From an uncultured Hyphomicrobiales bacterium (lineage in GTDB: Bacteria > Pseudomonadota > Alphaproteobacteria > Rhizobiales > Devosiaceae), in contig CAIMLX010000032.1 of NCBI GenBank assembly GCA_903842455.1, positions 1-46,996 of the forward strand: 46,996 nucleotides of DNA. The letters run 5' to 3'. Shown here in pieces: positions 45,338 through 46,996 of this stretch (position 1 is the stretch's first letter; the number at the start of each line of letters is the position of its first letter). Position numbers and translations under genes: made by a program. The notes beneath the pieces were generated by a model, which had not been told where the DNA came from, searched no databases, and worked only from the letters and a program-made list of their open reading frames with translations.

Positions 45338-46780
45338 ATGGCCATAGCGACCAGACCGCCCACCGGCCTGCAAGGCGGTGACGAAGCCTACGCCGAAAGC
45401 AAGACCATCCACCCGCGCAAGGTCAAGGGCCAGTTCCGGGCCTACAAGTGGTGGGCCATGGGCCTCACCCTGGCCTTCTGGCATCTGGCGCCGTTCATGC
45501 GCTGGGACCGTGGCCCAGGCGCGCCGAGCCAGGCCATCCTGGCCGACCTCAGTGGCGGGCGCGGCTATTTCTTCTTCATCGAGATCTGGCCGCAGGAGGT
45601 CTATTACATCACCGGCCTGCTGGCCATCTCCGCCATCGCGCTGTTCCTGATGAGCGCCCTGGCCGGCCGCGTCTGGTGCGGCTTCCTGTGCTGGCAGACC
45701 GTCTATACCGATCTGTTCGTCCTGGTGGAACGCCTGGTGGTGGGCGACCGCAACGCCCGTATCCACCTGGAGCGCCGGCCGTGGAACGCCGATAAGCTGG
45801 TGAAGCGCGGCATCGTGCACGCGGCCTGGCTGGTGATCGCTGCCGCCTGTGGCATCGCCTTCACCCTGTTCTTCGGCAACGCGCCCGACATGCTGGTGGA
45901 TATCCTGCTGGGCCGCGAGGACGTGGCGGTCTACGGCGCCATCGCGGTGGTGGGCGGCTGTTGCTATCTGCTGGCCGGCTTCGGCCGCGAGCAGGTGTGT
46001 ATCTACATGTGCCCCTATTCACGTTTCCAGGCGGCCATGTTCGACGAGCACTCGCTGATCGTCTCGTACGAGGGCTGGCGCGGCGAGACGCGCGGCGGCG
46101 CCCGCCGCGGCCAGAGCTTCGAGGGCCGCGGCCACTGTGTCGACTGCAAGATGTGCGTGGTGAGCTGTCCCACCGGCATCGACATCCGCGATGGCAGCCA
46201 GCTGGCCTGCATCGGCTGCGGCCTGTGCATCGACGCCTGCAACACCATGATGGACCGCTACAAGCTGCCGCGCGGCCTGATTTCCTACGACTCCAGCTTT
46301 AATCTGGAGGCCCGCGCAAAGGGGGAGCCGGCCAAGTACAAGCTGGTGCGCAGCCGGACGGTGATCTATACCGCGATGATCGTGGTGACCTGCGCGGTGA
46401 TGGCCTATGCCCTGGCCTTCCGCAAGTCCACCGAGGTCAATATCCTGCACGAGCGCTCGCCCTTGTACGTCCAGTTGTCCGATGGCAGCATTCGCAATGG
46501 ATATGTTTACAAAGTGCTCAACATGGTGCGCGAGGAGCGGACTTTCCGGCTTCAGGTGGCGGCGCTGGACGACGCCCGGCTGTCGGTGGTGGGCGGCGAC
46601 AGCAATGTCGCCACGACCGAACTCAAGGTAGCGCCCGACGGGGTGGGGACCTTCACCCTGTTTGTCACCGCCCCGGAAGCCAAGCTGCACGGCAAGCGCA
46701 CCCCGGTGTTCTTCGTGCTGACCGCCCCCGACGGACGCCAGACGCGGAGCGAGAGCCTCTTTGCCGGACCGGATAAGTGA
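45338..46780 (+). CDS. ccoG: cbb3 oxidase assembly iron-sulfur protein CcoG (RdxA/FixG)
   Basis: The 480-residue membrane protein has several membrane segments and a di-cluster ferredoxin domain. The eight cluster cysteines are in GHCVDCKMCVVSCPTGID and LACIGCGLCIDACNTMMD. Another WCGFLCWQTVYTDLFVLVER motif and VCIYMCPYSRFQ lie in membrane-proximal loops, as usual in this family. A periplasmic Ig-like domain (NILHERSPLYVQLSDGSIRN) ends it. CcoG handles copper reduction during assembly of the CuB centre. The preceding gap (45188-45337) shows no FNR box. ccoH, ccoI and ccoS would normally follow. Confidence 0.95.
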   Translation: MAIATRPPTGLQGGDEAYAESKTIHPRKVKGQFRAYKWWAMGLTLAFWHLAPFMRWDRGPGAPSQAILADLSGGRGYFFFIEIWPQEVYYITGLLAISAIALFLMSALAGRVWCGFLCWQTVYTDLFVLVERLVVGDRNARIHLERRPWNADKLVKRGIVHAAWLVIAAACGIAFTLFFGNAPDMLVDILLGREDVAVYGAIAVVGGCCYLLAGFGREQVCIYMCPYSRFQAAMFDEHSLIVSYEGWRGETRGGARRGQSFEGRGHCVDCKMCVVSCPTGIDIRDGSQLACIGCGLCIDACNTMMDRYKLPRGLISYDSSFNLEARAKGEPAKYKLVRSRTVIYTAMIVVTCAVMAYALAFRKSTEVNILHERSPLYVQLSDGSIRNGYVYKVLNMVREERTFRLQVAALDDARLSVVGGDSNVATTELKVAPDGVGTFTLFVTAPEAKLHGKRTPVFFVLTAPDGRQTRSESLFAGPDK

Positions 46781-46817
46781 TAGTGGGCGCGACACCCGCG
46801 CTTCAAAATTAGTACCA

Positions 46818-46996
46818 GCGGCCAAGGGCACGGATGCGCCCGCCCGGCGAGGGACACACGAACAAGCGGCCATTGAGGCCGCGGCCAAGGGCGCGGATGC
46901 GCCCGCCCGGCGAGGGACACACGAACAAGCGGCCGTTGAGGCCGCGGCCAAGGGCGCGGATGCGCCCGCCCGGCGAGGGGCAAACGAACAAGCGGC
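46818..46996. repeat. 63-bp direct tandem repeat running off the right edge
   Basis: Units start at GCGGCCAAGG, at 46818, 46881 and 46944, exactly 63 bp apart, with about 2.8 copies visible and few differences between units. Because 63 is a multiple of three, each strand has a frame that keeps a 21-residue periodic peptide: on the plus strand [20 protein letters not shown] per unit, open from at least 46773 to the edge without a stop. No start codon or ribosome site is visible on the plus strand. There are no unique spacers, so it is not a CRISPR array. Confidence 0.9.

Noticed and set aside
46818-46996. CRISPR array at the right edge
   Set aside because: The 63-bp units abut directly with no unique spacers and no cas genes are present.

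Overview
The window looks like chromosomal DNA of a high-GC alphaproteobacterium of the order Hyphomicrobiales, most likely Devosia or a close relative. That placement is my inference from the gene set: FixL/FixJ next to ccoNOQP-ccoG, HrpB, a PbpC plus alpha-2-macroglobulin pair, small-palindrome intergenic repeats and many GTG/TTG starts. There are no rRNA, tRNA, CRISPR, transposase or phage genes. The window starts within the last codons of a gene and stops inside a 63-bp tandem repeat, so it may be a whole contig that broke at the repeat.

1-13 kb is a mixed metabolic and DNA-maintenance region. It holds a fructuronate-reductase-like enzyme, a frameshifted 2-keto-3-deoxygluconate-type sugar kinase, two LuxR-type regulators facing away from each other across an AT-rich spacer, a DUF924 protein, an FlbD-like small protein, a zinc alcohol dehydrogenase, an L-threonine-aldolase-like enzyme, and the helicases HrpB and RecQ. 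Mosaic palindromic repeats fill most of the gaps. 12.8-15.7 kb is a leftward operon (alpha/beta hydrolase, ArsR, two SRPBCC proteins, YdeI-like) headed by a cluster of TCAACCNNNNGGTTGA palindromes; it also carries what looks like the remnant of a second ArsR gene.

15.7-27.2 kb is a leftward chemosensory operon: STAS, CheY, CheA, CheW, MCP, MCP, CheW, CheR, CheB, and a soluble helical protein. Most junctions are 4-bp ATGA/GTGA overlaps. No flagellar gene and no CheD, CheZ or CheX gene is in the window. The last protein is the most unusual in the window: it seems to be an internal duplication, each half carrying a degenerate receptor hairpin-tip sequence followed by a CheZ-like D-x-x-x-Q (or E) helix, and it ends in an acidic LDDLLF tail. 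A REC-HD-GYP protein, expected to degrade cyclic-di-GMP, lies just upstream on the same strand.

28.9-36.7 kb carries PbpC and a large thioester alpha-2-macroglobulin, a periplasmic pair separated by two inverted copies of a 29-bp repeat. 36.8-39.7 kb has an ABC-F ATPase and, divergently, a MerR-type DNA-binding domain fused to a P-loop NTPase domain, preceded by a MerR-style promoter. 39.7-46.8 kb is a microaerobic respiration block: FixL (haem oxygen sensor), FixJ, a perfect FNR/FixK box, ccoN-ccoO-ccoQ-ccoP with a strong terminator, then ccoG. The fixH/ccoI/ccoS genes that normally follow would lie beyond the right edge.
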